From positions 372,001 through 436,000 of the forward strand of contig NZ_JAFEIG010000020.1 of the NCBI RefSeq assembly GCF_017495225.1: a stretch of 64,000 nt of DNA, written 5' to 3'. The position numbers and the translations under genes were made by a program. Shown here in pieces: positions 51,310 to 60,503 of the stretch (position 1 is the first letter of the stretch; each line of letters begins with the position of its first letter). The notes beneath the pieces were generated by a model, which saw only the letters and a list, made by a program, of their open reading frames with translations, did not search any database and was not told the origin of the DNA. Origin of the DNA: Daejeonella sp. Its GTDB lineage: Bacteria; Bacteroidota; Bacteroidia; Sphingobacteriales; Sphingobacteriaceae.

Positions 51310-53787
51310 ATGAGTAACTACGACAACTTTGATTTTAACCGTACTTTGCCCTTAATTAATGAAGATACTGAGTTCTTTCCACTTATGTCTCAAGAAGACG
51401 AAGAGGAAATGAACAATGAAGAAACACCCGACATTTTGTCGATTTTACCTTTAAGGAATACAGTTTTATTTCCTGGTGTTGTTATTCCTATCACAGTTGG
51501 TAGAGATAAATCAATCAAATTAATTAAAGATGCTTATCGAGGCGACCGAATCATTGGCGTGGTTTCGCAAAGAGATGTAGGTATTGAAGACCCTAGTTTT
51601 GAAGAATTAAACCAGGTTGGTACTGTAGCATTAATCATTAAAATGCTGCAAATGCCTGACGGAAATACAACCGTAATCATTCAAGGTAAACAACGTTTTC
51701 GTTTAAATGAGGAAGTTCAAAGCGAGCCTTATATAAAGGCTACTATTCAAAAGTTTGAGGAAGTTCGACCGAAAACTGATAAAGAATTCAAGGCACTTAT
51801 GGCATCCATTAAGGAAATGGCCATGCAAATCATTGATCTTTCACCAAATATCCCTAGCGAAGCTGGAATTGCTATTAAAAATATAGAAAGTTCCTCTTTC
51901 TTAATAAACTTTATATCTTCTAACATGAATGCCGACGTGGCCGCAAAGCAACAAATGCTTGAGGTTGTGAACCTTCATGAACGTGCAAAAATGGTTTTGG
52001 GTCATTTAACCCAAGAGCTACAAATGCAAGAGCTTAAAAATCAAATCCAATCAAAAGTTAGGGTTGATTTAGATAAACAGCAGCGAGATTATTTCCTGAA
52101 CCAACAGTTAAAAACTATTCAGGAAGAGCTAGGCGGCAATTCTCCAGATTTAGAAATTGAAAATTTACGTCTTAGAGCAACACGTAAAAAATGGACCAAA
52201 GATGCGGCCAATCACTTTAATAAAGAAATTGAAAAGCTAGCTAGGATGAATCCTGCTGCAGCCGATTATTCTATCCAGATCAATTACCTCGAATTATTAC
52301 TCGATCTACCTTGGAATGATTTCACGAAAGATAATTTCGACTTAAAAAGAGCAGAAAAGGTTTTAGAAAAGGAGCATTACGGACTAGAGAAAGTAAAACA
52401 GCGAATCATAGAATATTTAGCTGTATTAAAGCTAAAACATAACATGAAGGCTCCTATCCTATGTTTGGTAGGCCCTCCAGGAGTTGGAAAAACTTCCCTT
52501 GGTAAATCTATTGCCAAAGCTTTAGGTAGAAAATATGTCAGAATGGCTTTAGGTGGAATTAGAGATGAAGCTGAAATTAGAGGTCATCGCAAGACTTACA
52601 TCGGCGCAATGCCAGGAAGAATTATCCAATCTATTAAGAAAGCTGGATCTTCAAATCCTGTTTTTGTATTAGATGAGATTGATAAGGTGGGAAATGACTT
52701 CCGTGGTGATCCTTCATCTGCCTTGCTTGAAGTACTTGATCCTGAGCAAAATAATGCATTTTATGATCATTATGTAGAAGTGGATTATGACCTATCGAGC
52801 GTCATGTTCATCGCCACAGCTAATTCCTTAAGCTCCATCCAACCTGCCCTACTAGATAGAATGGAAATTATTGAGGTGAATGGATATACTATTGAGGAAA
52901 AAATAGAAATAGCAAAACAACATTTACTGCCAAAACAACGTGATCAACACGGTATTAAATCGAAAGATATTTCTTTAAAAAGCGCAGTAATTGAAAAGGT
53001 TATTGAAGATTATACGAGAGAATCTGGAGTCCGCGGACTAGAGAAAAAAATAGGTTCATTAGTACGTGGAGTAGCTACAAAAGTGGCAATGGATGTAGAA
53101 TATAATCCCATTATTAGCAAAACTGATGTAGAAACAATTCTTGGTCCGCCAATTTATGACAAGGATCTTTACGAAGGTAATGAAGTCGCTGGAGTTGTTA
53201 CGGGACTAGCTTGGACCCAGGTAGGTGGTGATATTTTATTTATCGAAGCCAGTTTAAGCCCAGGTAAAGGTAAATTATCCTTAACTGGTAACCTAGGTGA
53301 TGTCATGAAGGAATCGGCAACAATTGCAATGGCCTATTTACGTGCTAATGCGTCGAAATTCAATATTGATTTCCGTTTATTTGACCAATGGGATGTGCAT
53401 GTTCACGTGCCTGCTGGCGCTACACCAAAGGATGGCCCATCAGCTGGTATTACCATGCTAACGGCGCTTACTTCAGTATTTACTCAACGTAAAGTGAGAC
53501 CTCACTTGGCTATGACTGGTGAAATCACCCTCCGTGGCAAAGTACTGCCTGTAGGTGGAATTAAAGAGAAAATTTTAGCTGCAAAGAGAGCAAATATTAA
53601 AGAGATTATACTTTCTAAATCAAATAGAAAAGATATTCTTGAAATTAAAGAAGATTATATCAAGGATCTTAAATTTCACTATGTAAGTGAGATGAAAGAA
53701 GTAATCGAACTTGCACTAAGTAAGGATAAGGTGAAAGATGCGATAGAATTAACAGTTAAGAATTTAGCTGGAACCAGCATCAATTAA
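51310..53787 (+). CDS. lon: ATP-dependent Lon protease
   Basis: An 825-residue AAA+ serine protease that degrades misfolded and regulatory proteins. The N-terminal substrate domain (about 45-245) begins ILPLRNTVLFPGVVIPITVG. Then come a coiled-coil region, Walker A GPPGVGKTSLGKSIAKALGR, Walker B VFVLDEIDKVG, and the protease domain with the catalytic Ser in KDGPSAGITM and Lys in RGKVLPVGGIKEK. The extra 40-residue acidic N-terminus (rich in N, D, E) is common in Bacteroidota. The leader carries the sigma-54-like site and hairpin listed above. Confidence 0.97.
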   Translation: MSNYDNFDFNRTLPLINEDTEFFPLMSQEDEEEMNNEETPDILSILPLRNTVLFPGVVIPITVGRDKSIKLIKDAYRGDRIIGVVSQRDVGIEDPSFEELNQVGTVALIIKMLQMPDGNTTVIIQGKQRFRLNEEVQSEPYIKATIQKFEEVRPKTDKEFKALMASIKEMAMQIIDLSPNIPSEAGIAIKNIESSSFLINFISSNMNADVAAKQQMLEVVNLHERAKMVLGHLTQELQMQELKNQIQSKVRVDLDKQQRDYFLNQQLKTIQEELGGNSPDLEIENLRLRATRKKWTKDAANHFNKEIEKLARMNPAAADYSIQINYLELLLDLPWNDFTKDNFDLKRAEKVLEKEHYGLEKVKQRIIEYLAVLKLKHNMKAPILCLVGPPGVGKTSLGKSIAKALGRKYVRMALGGIRDEAEIRGHRKTYIGAMPGRIIQSIKKAGSSNPVFVLDEIDKVGNDFRGDPSSALLEVLDPEQNNAFYDHYVEVDYDLSSVMFIATANSLSSIQPALLDRMEIIEVNGYTIEEKIEIAKQHLLPKQRDQHGIKSKDISLKSAVIEKVIEDYTRESGVRGLEKKIGSLVRGVATKVAMDVEYNPIISKTDVETILGPPIYDKDLYEGNEVAGVVTGLAWTQVGGDILFIEASLSPGKGKLSLTGNLGDVMKESATIAMAYLRANASKFNIDFRLFDQWDVHVHVPAGATPKDGPSAGITMLTALTSVFTQRKVRPHLAMTGEITLRGKVLPVGGIKEKILAAKRANIKEIILSKSNRKDILEIKEDYIKDLKFHYVSEMKEVIELALSKDKVKDAIELTVKNLAGTSIN

Positions 53788-53824
53788 TAGTTGGATTTAT
53801 TTTTATTTAATTAAACCCTGATTC

Positions 53825-54331
53825 ATGAAAATAAAATCATTTTTCATTCTAAGTCTAGTTTTATTTATTAGCAGCATTGCAAATGCTCAAACAAAAGAGA
53901 GTACCATTACTGAAAAAAGAGCTCAAAACATTTTTGTTGAATTAGGTGGCCAAGGACTATTATTCACTGCCAATTATGACTCCAGATTTTCTAAACGAAG
54001 AGACGGTTTAGGTGGTAGAATTGGAATTGGTCATATTGGAGAAAACGGTGATAGAGCGACAACGGTACCAATTTCTTTAAATTATTTACTCGGTAAAGAA
54101 AAACATTTTTTTGAAATGGGATTGGGTGCCTCTTTAATGCTTATTGGAGGGGACGGCGACTCATTATTATTTGATGAGAATAATAGTAGTGTTTTAGGGA
54201 CTATGAGTTTTGCATACCGTCTACAACCTAGTGACCGTGGATTTTCATTCCGCGCAGGTCTTAGTCCGATTTTTAATAAAAATTTCTTCATTCCCTACTA
54301 TGCAGGAATAAGTTTAGGATACAGTTTCTAA
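53825..54331 (+). CDS. small outer-membrane beta-barrel protein
   Basis: A 168-residue exported protein with a signal peptide ending SSIANAQ. The mature part alternates short amphipathic strands (NIFVELGGQGLLFTANYDSR, GGRIGIGHIG, FFEMGLGASLML, GISLGYSF) and ends in aromatic Phe, the typical C-terminal mark for BAM-dependent barrels. I know no specific name. It lies 37 bp after lon and 51 bp before lpxR, on the same strand. Confidence 0.72.
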   Translation: MKIKSFFILSLVLFISSIANAQTKESTITEKRAQNIFVELGGQGLLFTANYDSRFSKRRDGLGGRIGIGHIGENGDRATTVPISLNYLLGKEKHFFEMGLGASLMLIGGDGDSLLFDENNSSVLGTMSFAYRLQPSDRGFSFRAGLSPIFNKNFFIPYYAGISLGYSF

Positions 54332-54382
54332 TAAAAAAATAGCAAATTTGTAAACATTCACAATTTTTACAGAAAGCTTCCC

Positions 54383-55348
54383 ATGAAGAAATTTATTTTA
54401 CTTTTTACAACTCTCTTTTGTTTTCTATTCGATTCTTTAAAAGCACAAACAATAAATTATAAAAGCGAATTTGGTTTCAGAAGTGAAAATGATAGCTATT
54501 TAGCTGGTGGACAAGATCGTTATTATACTAATGGATTAATACTGAATTTTAGAACTACCCTAAATACTGTAAAAATCAAAAACGAGAATCTTAATAAAAT
54601 GATTCTTGAATTGGAAGCCGGGCAAAAAATATTCAATCCCCAATCAGGGAGTATTTCGAATAGCATTTATGTAGATCGTCCTTTCGCAGGATATTTATAT
54701 GCCGGTGCCTCCTTAAACCTATTATATCAATCAGAAAACAATTTAAAACTAAGTCTGCAAGGTGGCACCATCGGTCCAGCTTCATTAGCACAAGAGGCCC
54801 AAGAATTAATGCATGATGTTGTAGGTTTTTATAAAATTGATGGCTGGCAGTGGCAAGTAAACAATGAGTTTGCAATTAATGCTTCCGCTGAATTCAATTA
54901 CTTAATTAATCGTATTGCGAATGATAAAGTTGATTTTACCGCCAACTCATATTTAAACCTTGGAAATACATTTTCTGGGGCAGGCGCCGGATTAACATTC
55001 CGATCAGGGGCAATCAATCCGCTATTTAAGTCATCTAGCTCTCAAAGCCGCATATCAAATAGTGCTAGCCCCAAAGACATTGCCGAAAAAGAATTCTTTT
55101 TTTATGCAAAACCAATGCTGAATTATGTGCTTTATGATGCAACTATTCAAGGTGGACTTTTCAATAAAGAAAAAGGGCCAATTGTTTTTGATACAAAACC
55201 TATAGTCTTTACTCAACAATTTGGGGCTACATACTCTCAAAACAGAATTACGGCCGACTTTTCAGTACTCTTTAAAACAAGAGAAGTAAAAAGTAATGCA
55301 AAGCCACATCAATATGGCTCTATTGCATTATTTTATAGATTTAATTGA
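54383..55348 (+). CDS. LpxR-family lipid A deacylase (outer membrane)
   Basis: A 321-residue protein with a signal peptide ending SLKAQ. LpxR-family barrels remove the 3' acyloxyacyl group from lipid A. Family-like features are SENDSYLAGGQDRYYTNGL (Asn-Asp/Asp-Arg-x-Tyr-Thr-Asn-Gly motif, calcium and active site), VDRPFAGYLYAGASLN, GTIGPASLAQEAQELMHDVV (with the conserved His) and the terminal LFYRFN. The enzyme would remodel the LPS surface. No other lipid A genes are adjacent. It is convergent with arfB, the stops abutting. Confidence 0.84.
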   Translation: MKKFILLFTTLFCFLFDSLKAQTINYKSEFGFRSENDSYLAGGQDRYYTNGLILNFRTTLNTVKIKNENLNKMILELEAGQKIFNPQSGSISNSIYVDRPFAGYLYAGASLNLLYQSENNLKLSLQGGTIGPASLAQEAQELMHDVVGFYKIDGWQWQVNNEFAINASAEFNYLINRIANDKVDFTANSYLNLGNTFSGAGAGLTFRSGAINPLFKSSSSQSRISNSASPKDIAEKEFFFYAKPMLNYVLYDATIQGGLFNKEKGPIVFDTKPIVFTQQFGATYSQNRITADFSVLFKTREVKSNAKPHQYGSIALFYRFN

Positions 55349-55759
55349 TCAATCTAACCATTCATTCCTGCGGCTAATCTTTTTCAAGGAGGTTATTTGC
55401 TTAGATTTTAATCTTTTCTCAATTGCCGACCTTTTAGGCTTGCTAGCTTTCCTTATTTTAGGAATAAACAGTGCATTTTTTAATAGAATGAGTAATTTTT
55501 GGATACTTCGTTCTTTATTTTTGATTTGGCTCCTCTCCTCTTCAGTTATAATTTGTAGAATTCCGTCAGAATTAATACGATTTGCGAGTTTTAAAAACAA
55601 GCGGCCTTTTTCTTCTTCGGTAAAAAGAGAGGTTGATTTCAAGTCAAAATTTAGCTCAACCTTTGTAGAAACCTTGTTTACATGCTGACCTCCTTTACCT
55701 CCGCTTCTTGAGGTTTTGAAAGTAAGTTCTTTAAGAATATCTACCTTTTTGAGTTCCAT
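55349..55759 (-). CDS. arfB: ribosome-rescue peptidyl-tRNA hydrolase ArfB-like
   Basis: A 136-residue protein homologous to release-factor domain 3. It carries the GGQ motif in TSRSGGKGGQHVNKVSTKVE, preceded by ELTF, and a basic C-terminal tail (about 95-136: KASKPKRSAIEKRLKSKQ) that enters the empty mRNA channel of stalled ribosomes. This is the ArfB/YaeJ type, lacking codon recognition. ATG 55759 gives MELKKVDILKEL; an earlier in-frame start at 55783 adds eight residues and seems less likely. Confidence 0.9.
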   Translation of the reverse strand: MELKKVDILKELTFKTSRSGGKGGQHVNKVSTKVELNFDLKSTSLFTEEEKGRLFLKLANRINSDGILQIITEEERSQIKNKERSIQKLLILLKNALFIPKIRKASKPKRSAIEKRLKSKQITSLKKISRRNEWLD

Positions 55760-55854
55760 TTTCAAAAATACCAAATAGTACACAAATGCTTCTTATTAAA
55801 GATTTTTTATAATAATAATATACGAAATAACCTTCAAATATCCAATTCAAATCC

Positions 55855-55862
55855 TATTTTTG
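55855..55862 (+). promoter_or_regulatory. TAnnTTTG -7 element of cmk
   Basis: TATTTTTG then five bases (CAGCA) and ATG 55868. The predicted transcript starts at or next to the start codon. Confidence 0.6.
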
Positions 55863-55867
55863 CAGCA

Positions 55868-56533
55868 ATGAGCAAAAATATTGTTATAGCCATTGATGGT
55901 TATTCTTCATGTGGAAAAAGCACTCTAGCTAAAGCTTTAGCCAAAAAATTGAATTTTATCTACATTGACAGTGGTGCGATGTATCGGGCTGTTACCCTAT
56001 ATTTTTTGCGGAACAATATTGACCTTAAAAGGCCTGAAATAATAAAAGAAGCTTTAGAAAATATCCATCTCGATTTTCAAACTTTAAACAATGAGACTGT
56101 TATTACCTTAAATGATGAAGATGTTTCGAAAGAAATCCGTCAAATGCATGTAGCAGAGAAAGTAAGTTTGGTAAGTGCCATAAAAGATGTTAGGGTAGAA
56201 ATGGTTAGGCAGCAGCAAAGAATGGGCAAATCAGGCAATATTGTGATGGATGGAAGAGATATTGGAACGGTGGTATTCCCCAATGCAGATCTTAAATTGT
56301 TCATGACAGCAGATCCCCAAATTAGGGCTGAACGTAGATACAATGAACTCATCAGCAAGGGCGAGAAGGTAAAAATTGAAGAAATCTATGACAATCTTGC
56401 CAAACGCGACCTTCAAGACACAACACGTAAGGAGAGTCCGCTAATACAAGCCCAAGATGCTATTATACTCGATAACAGTAATATAAATGAGTCACAGCAA
56501 TTAGAATTTGCTTTGAAGCACTTAAAACTTTAA
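55868..56533 (+). CDS. cmk: cytidylate kinase
   Basis: A 221-residue P-loop kinase phosphorylating CMP and dCMP. IDGYSSCGKSTLAKALAKKL holds the P-loop. Then come DSGAMYRAVTLYFL (CMP-binding), VMDGRDIGTVVFPNADLK and LTADPQIRAERR-like text (FMTADPQIRAERRYNEL), and KRDLQDTTRKESPLIQA, the lid. The length is normal. It lies upstream of rpsA, an order (cmk-rpsA) found in many bacteria, but 306 bp and a full rpsA promoter separate them, so rpsA can be transcribed alone. Confidence 0.96.
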   Translation: MSKNIVIAIDGYSSCGKSTLAKALAKKLNFIYIDSGAMYRAVTLYFLRNNIDLKRPEIIKEALENIHLDFQTLNNETVITLNDEDVSKEIRQMHVAEKVSLVSAIKDVRVEMVRQQQRMGKSGNIVMDGRDIGTVVFPNADLKLFMTADPQIRAERRYNELISKGEKVKIEEIYDNLAKRDLQDTTRKESPLIQAQDAIILDNSNINESQQLEFALKHLKL

Positions 56534-56791
56534 GTGAATAAATTTCCTATAATTTTTCCTTCCCAAGATCTGCTTAATATCCATTACAGCATCTAAAGGT
56601 GTAAAAATGCTTTGAGCTAGAAAAATAAGCTTAAAATATGGCCTATATTATATTGCTACATATCTATTAAAAGACTGTTTTTATTAAAAAGACTTAAATA
56701 AAAAAAATAAAACGATAATTATCAGATAGTTCCGTTTAAAAATAATTGAAAATAAAGCGTCAAAATGTTTTTTAATAAAAATGAATTTTTC
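56534..56791. other. cmk-rpsA intergenic region, upstream part
   Basis: An AT-rich stretch without a gene. No strong terminator follows cmk. The region ends at the rpsA promoter. I see no conserved structure other than the leader hairpin described for rpsA. Confidence 0.45.
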
Positions 56792-56799
56792 TACCTTTG
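56792..56799 (+). promoter_or_regulatory. rpsA promoter -7 element
   Basis: TACCTTTG fits TAnnTTTG exactly and is followed by C then AGTCCGAT, so the mRNA should begin near 56804 with a leader of about 36 nt. Confidence 0.65.
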
Positions 56800-56803
56800 C
56801 AGT

Positions 56804-56827
56804 CCGATTTAATATCGGAAAAAGGAG
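56804..56827 (+). promoter_or_regulatory. rpsA leader hairpin and Shine-Dalgarno
   Basis: CCGAT-TTAAT-ATCGG is a perfect five-pair stem at the predicted 5' end of the mRNA. AAGGAG at 56822-56827 lies 12 nt before ATG 56840, one of the few real Shine-Dalgarno sites here. The two together suggest leader-based control, with S1 autoregulation as the precedent in other bacteria. Confidence 0.5.
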
Positions 56828-56839
56828 ATAAATTAATTA

Positions 56840-58837
56840 ATGGCTAAAAAACTAGAAGCTGAAAAGGAGTTAACTGCGAAACAAGCGGAACTTCAAGGCG
56901 AAGAGACCACTACGGTTAAACAAAAGGAAACAATTGAATCAGAAGCTGATTCAGTGTCGATCGAAGAGATCAAATCAAAAACATTAATCACCCCATCTGG
57001 CGATTTCGACTGGGATGCGGATGATAAAGGTTTTGGTAATTACAGCACTGCAGACCGTGAAAAGTTTGAAGAAATGTATGCTGGAACTTTCAATTCGATT
57101 AACAAGGGTGAGATTATCTCAGGCGTTGTTGTATCGATTAACAACAAAGATGTGGTATTAAACATTGGATTCAAATCTGATGGTTTAGTGTCTTTATCTG
57201 AATTCCGTGATACACCAGATTTAAAAATTGGTGATTCAGTTGATGTATTTGTAGAATCACAAGAAGATGCTAACGGACAGTTGGTATTATCTCGTAAGCG
57301 TGCAAAAACACAACGTTCATGGGAAACAATCAATGAAGCTTTGGATCAAGACAGAATCATCACAGGTTTTGTTAAGAGCCGTACAAAAGGTGGTTTGATT
57401 GTGGATATTATGGGTGTTGAAGCTTTCCTTCCAGGATCGCAAATTGACATCAAGCCTATCCGTGATTACGATGTTTATGTTGGTAAAACAATGGAATTCA
57501 AGGTTGTAAAAATCAACCATGAGTTTAAAAACGTAGTTGTATCTCATAAAGTATTGATTGAAGACGATTTAGAAAATCAAAAAACTGAAATCGTTGCAAA
57601 ACTTGAAAAAGGTCAGGTACTTGAAGGTACTGTTAAAAACATTACCGATTTCGGTGTGTTCATCGACCTTGGTGGCGTAGACGGTTTATTACACATAACT
57701 GATATTTCATGGGGCCGTATAGAGCATCCACGTGAGGTATTAACACTTGATCAAAAGATCAATGTGGTTGTTTTAGACTTTGACGATGAGAAAAAGCGTA
57801 TCGCCTTAGGATTAAAGCAATTAACTTCTCATCCTTGGGAGGCCTTAGATACTACCTTAGAAGTGGGATCTAAAGTTAAAGGTAGAATTGTAACTGTTGC
57901 AGATTACGGTGCATTCCTTGAAATCACACCAGGTGTTGAAGGCTTAATTCACGTATCTGAAATGTCATGGTCTCAAAATCTTCGTAACCCACAAGAATTC
58001 TTAAAGGTTGGCGATGAAGTAGAAGCTCAAGTATTGACATTAGATCGTAATGAGCGTAAAATGAGCCTTGGTATTAAGCAACTTACTCCAGATCCATGGA
58101 AAAACATTGGCGAGCGCTATCCAATTGGAAGTCAGCACAAAGCTGTTGTTAAGAACATGACTAACTTTGGTGTATTTGTTGAAATTGAAGAAGGTATCGA
58201 CGGATTAATCCATATTTCTGATCTTTCATGGTCTAAGAAAGTAAATCATCCAAACGAATTCACTAAAGTTGGTGAGTCACTTGATGTGATTGTTCTTGAA
58301 CTTGATGAAGCTAACCGCAAATTGAGCTTAGGCCACAAGCAGTTAGAAGAAAACCCTTGGGAAACTTTCGAAACTGTATTCACTCTTGAATCTATTCACG
58401 AAGGAACAGTATTAAAAGTTACTGATAAAGGTGCAATCATTGCATTGCCTTACGGTGTAGAAGGATTCGCTCCTACTAAACACATGGCAAAAGAAGATGG
58501 TACTTCTATCAAAGCTGATGAGACTGCTGAATTCAGAATCATTGAATTTAACAAAGATTCTAAGCGTATCGTAGTTTCTCACGCCCGCATTTGGGAAGAG
58601 GCTAAAGCTGAAGAGCGCAAAGAAGAATTCAATGCTAAGAAGAAAGAAGCAAAAGCGACTACTACTGCCGTTAAAAAGGTAAAAGAGTCGGTTGAGAAGT
58701 CTACTTTAGGTGATCTTGGTGTATTGGCACAATTGAAAGAGAAAATGGAAGGTGCAGAAAGCAAAGCCAAAAAAACAAAGAAAACTGAAACTGATGCAGC
58801 AGCTAGCGCTGAAGCAGCAGAAAGTACAGAAGAATAA
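56840..58837 (+). CDS. rpsA: 30S ribosomal protein S1
   Basis: A 665-residue RNA-binding protein with six S1 (OB-fold) domains. They start near GEIISGVVVSINNKD, DRIITGFVKSRTKGG, GQVLEGTVKNITDFG, GSKVKGRIVTVADYG, GSQHKAVVKNMTNFG and ESIHEGTVLKVTDKG. An acidic N-terminal extension (about 1-75, with WDADDKGFG) and a long Lys/Glu/Ala tail (about 580-665) flank them; both are common in Bacteroidota S1. It unfolds mRNA for translation initiation. Its gene has the full promoter and leader listed above and a strong terminator. Confidence 0.97.
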   Translation: MAKKLEAEKELTAKQAELQGEETTTVKQKETIESEADSVSIEEIKSKTLITPSGDFDWDADDKGFGNYSTADREKFEEMYAGTFNSINKGEIISGVVVSINNKDVVLNIGFKSDGLVSLSEFRDTPDLKIGDSVDVFVESQEDANGQLVLSRKRAKTQRSWETINEALDQDRIITGFVKSRTKGGLIVDIMGVEAFLPGSQIDIKPIRDYDVYVGKTMEFKVVKINHEFKNVVVSHKVLIEDDLENQKTEIVAKLEKGQVLEGTVKNITDFGVFIDLGGVDGLLHITDISWGRIEHPREVLTLDQKINVVVLDFDDEKKRIALGLKQLTSHPWEALDTTLEVGSKVKGRIVTVADYGAFLEITPGVEGLIHVSEMSWSQNLRNPQEFLKVGDEVEAQVLTLDRNERKMSLGIKQLTPDPWKNIGERYPIGSQHKAVVKNMTNFGVFVEIEEGIDGLIHISDLSWSKKVNHPNEFTKVGESLDVIVLELDEANRKLSLGHKQLEENPWETFETVFTLESIHEGTVLKVTDKGAIIALPYGVEGFAPTKHMAKEDGTSIKADETAEFRIIEFNKDSKRIVVSHARIWEEAKAEERKEEFNAKKKEAKATTTAVKKVKESVEKSTLGDLGVLAQLKEKMEGAESKAKKTKKTETDAAASAEAAESTEE

Positions 58838-58862
58838 GCTCAATAGCTTTATTTATATTTCA

Positions 58863-58893
58863 AAAGCCCTGATGAAAATCAGGGCTTTTTTTT
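58863..58893 (+). terminator. rho-independent terminator of rpsA
   Basis: AGCCCTGA-TGAAAA-TCAGGGCT is followed by eight T. Confidence 0.92.
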
Positions 58894-58973
58894 GTAAAAA
58901 ACGTTTTTATTCTATAAAAACAAGTATTTAGCCTATTTTTAGGCAATACTGAATTAATTTGCAGAATTCTCAA

Positions 58974-59002
58974 TTGGAGTAAAAAAAAAATTCATATTTT
59001 TG
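58974..59002 (+). promoter_or_regulatory. pyrRB promoter
   Basis: TTG at 58974-58976 and TATTTTTG at 58995-59002, spaced by 18 bp, match the phylum's -33/-7 consensus. The start codon is at 59020, so the leader should be only about 12 nt. Confidence 0.7.
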
Positions 59003-59019
59003 ATCAAACAAATCCACTG

Positions 59020-59562
59020 ATGCAAACATTAAATCTGCTTGACGGTCCTAAATTCCAGATCACTATCCAGCGCCTTTGTCATCAGTTAATTGAAAATCAT
59101 GATCATTTTAACAATTCAGTTATTTTAGGCATTCAGCCTCGAGGCGTTTTTCTTGCAAAACGCATTATTGCTGAATTAAAAAAAATAATGCCTGAAATTA
59201 CAATTGAGAACGGCAATCTGGATATTACTTTCTTTCGTGATGACTTCCGTCGCAAGGAGGGGTTATTAATCCCTAGCAGTACCGAAATTGATTTTATAAT
59301 AGAAGGCAAAAAAGTAATCTTAGTAGATGATGTACTTTGGACCGGCAGAACGATTCGTGCAGCAATGGATGCGATACAATCTTTTGGCCGACCAGAAAAA
59401 GTAGAATTATTAACGCTCGTAGACAGGCGCTTCTCAAGACATTTACCTATTGAAGCAGATTATATCGGAATTAAGGTTGATACCATTGATTCTCAAAAAG
59501 TGATTGTGAGTTGGAAAGAAACAGACCATGAAGATAAAGTGATCTTACTATCAGAAAAATAA
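59020..59562 (+). CDS. pyrR: bifunctional PyrR (pyr regulator/uracil phosphoribosyltransferase)
   Basis: A 180-residue type I PRTase. ILGIQPRGVFLAKRIIAEL and the PRPP loop VILVDDVLWTGRTIRAAMDA are diagnostic, with SFGRPEKVELLTLVDRR and LPIEADYIGIKVDT typical of PyrR. In Firmicutes PyrR binds a leader RNA to attenuate pyr transcription and also salvages uracil. Here the leader of about 12 nt has no room for an attenuator, so salvage is the safer function. The stop overlaps the pyrB start by one base. Confidence 0.94.
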   Translation: MQTLNLLDGPKFQITIQRLCHQLIENHDHFNNSVILGIQPRGVFLAKRIIAELKKIMPEITIENGNLDITFFRDDFRRKEGLLIPSSTEIDFIIEGKKVILVDDVLWTGRTIRAAMDAIQSFGRPEKVELLTLVDRRFSRHLPIEADYIGIKVDTIDSQKVIVSWKETDHEDKVILLSEK

Positions 59563-60503
59563 TGGCAGAAAAAATCAATACATTAAGTACCAAACACCTG
59601 CTGGGAATAAAAGATCTCACCACTAGAGATATCGAATTAATATTCGAGACTGCTGATACTTTCAAAGATGTACTTAACAGACCCATTAAAAAGGTGCCGT
59701 CTTTAAGAGATGTAACCATTGCCAATATATTTTTTGAAAACTCAACTAGAACTCGCTTATCATTCGAACTTGCACAAAAAAGATTATCAGCAGATACCGT
59801 CAACTTTGCGGCATCTTCGTCTTCGGTAAGCAAGGGCGAAACCCTAATTGATACGGTAAACAATATTTTAGCCATGAAAGTAGATATGGTGGTGATGAGA
59901 CACCCCTATCCAGGTGCTGGAATATTCCTCAGTAAACATGTAAATGCTCAAATAGTGAACGCTGGAGATGGGGCTCATGAACATCCTACCCAAGCTCTAC
60001 TTGATGCATTTTCTATCAGAGAAAAATACGGAGATGTTTCAGGCAAAAAAGTAGCCATCATTGGCGATATCCTTCATTCAAGAGTAGCGCTTTCTAATAT
60101 ACTTTGCCTACAAAAATTAGGTGCAGAGGTAATGGTATGCGGACCAAGCACATTGATCCCTAAATACATTGGTAGCTTAGGTGTAAAAATTGAACACGAC
60201 CTATTAAAAGCGTTAAATTGGTGCGATGTAGCAAACATGTTACGTATTCAATTAGAGCGACAAGATATTAAGTATTTCCCTTCATTGAGAGAATATTCAA
60301 TGATGTACGGACTTAATAAACAAATACTTAACTCACTTGACAAAGAAATTATTGTAATGCACCCTGGTCCAATAAATCGGGGGGTAGAAATCACAAGTGA
60401 TGTTGCTGACAGTAAACAATCTATAATTCTTGATCAAGTAGAGAACGGTGTTGCCATAAGAATGGCAGTATTGTATTTATTGGCTAATCAACGTTCGCAA
60501 TAG
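59562..60503 (+). CDS. pyrB: aspartate carbamoyltransferase catalytic chain
   Basis: A 313-residue enzyme joining carbamoyl phosphate and aspartate, the committed step of pyrimidine synthesis. Carbamoyl-phosphate motif FFENSTRTRLSFELA (STRTR), the 80s loop SSSSVSKGETL, HPTQALLDAF, IIGDILHSRVALSN and MHPGPINRGVEI are present. Length suits the catalytic chain of a trimer. No regulatory PyrI gene follows, so the enzyme is probably not of the allosteric PyrB-PyrI type. It is translated with pyrR through a TAATG overlap. No clear terminator follows. Confidence 0.96.
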   Translation: MAEKINTLSTKHLLGIKDLTTRDIELIFETADTFKDVLNRPIKKVPSLRDVTIANIFFENSTRTRLSFELAQKRLSADTVNFAASSSSVSKGETLIDTVNNILAMKVDMVVMRHPYPGAGIFLSKHVNAQIVNAGDGAHEHPTQALLDAFSIREKYGDVSGKKVAIIGDILHSRVALSNILCLQKLGAEVMVCGPSTLIPKYIGSLGVKIEHDLLKALNWCDVANMLRIQLERQDIKYFPSLREYSMMYGLNKQILNSLDKEIIVMHPGPINRGVEITSDVADSKQSIILDQVENGVAIRMAVLYLLANQRSQ

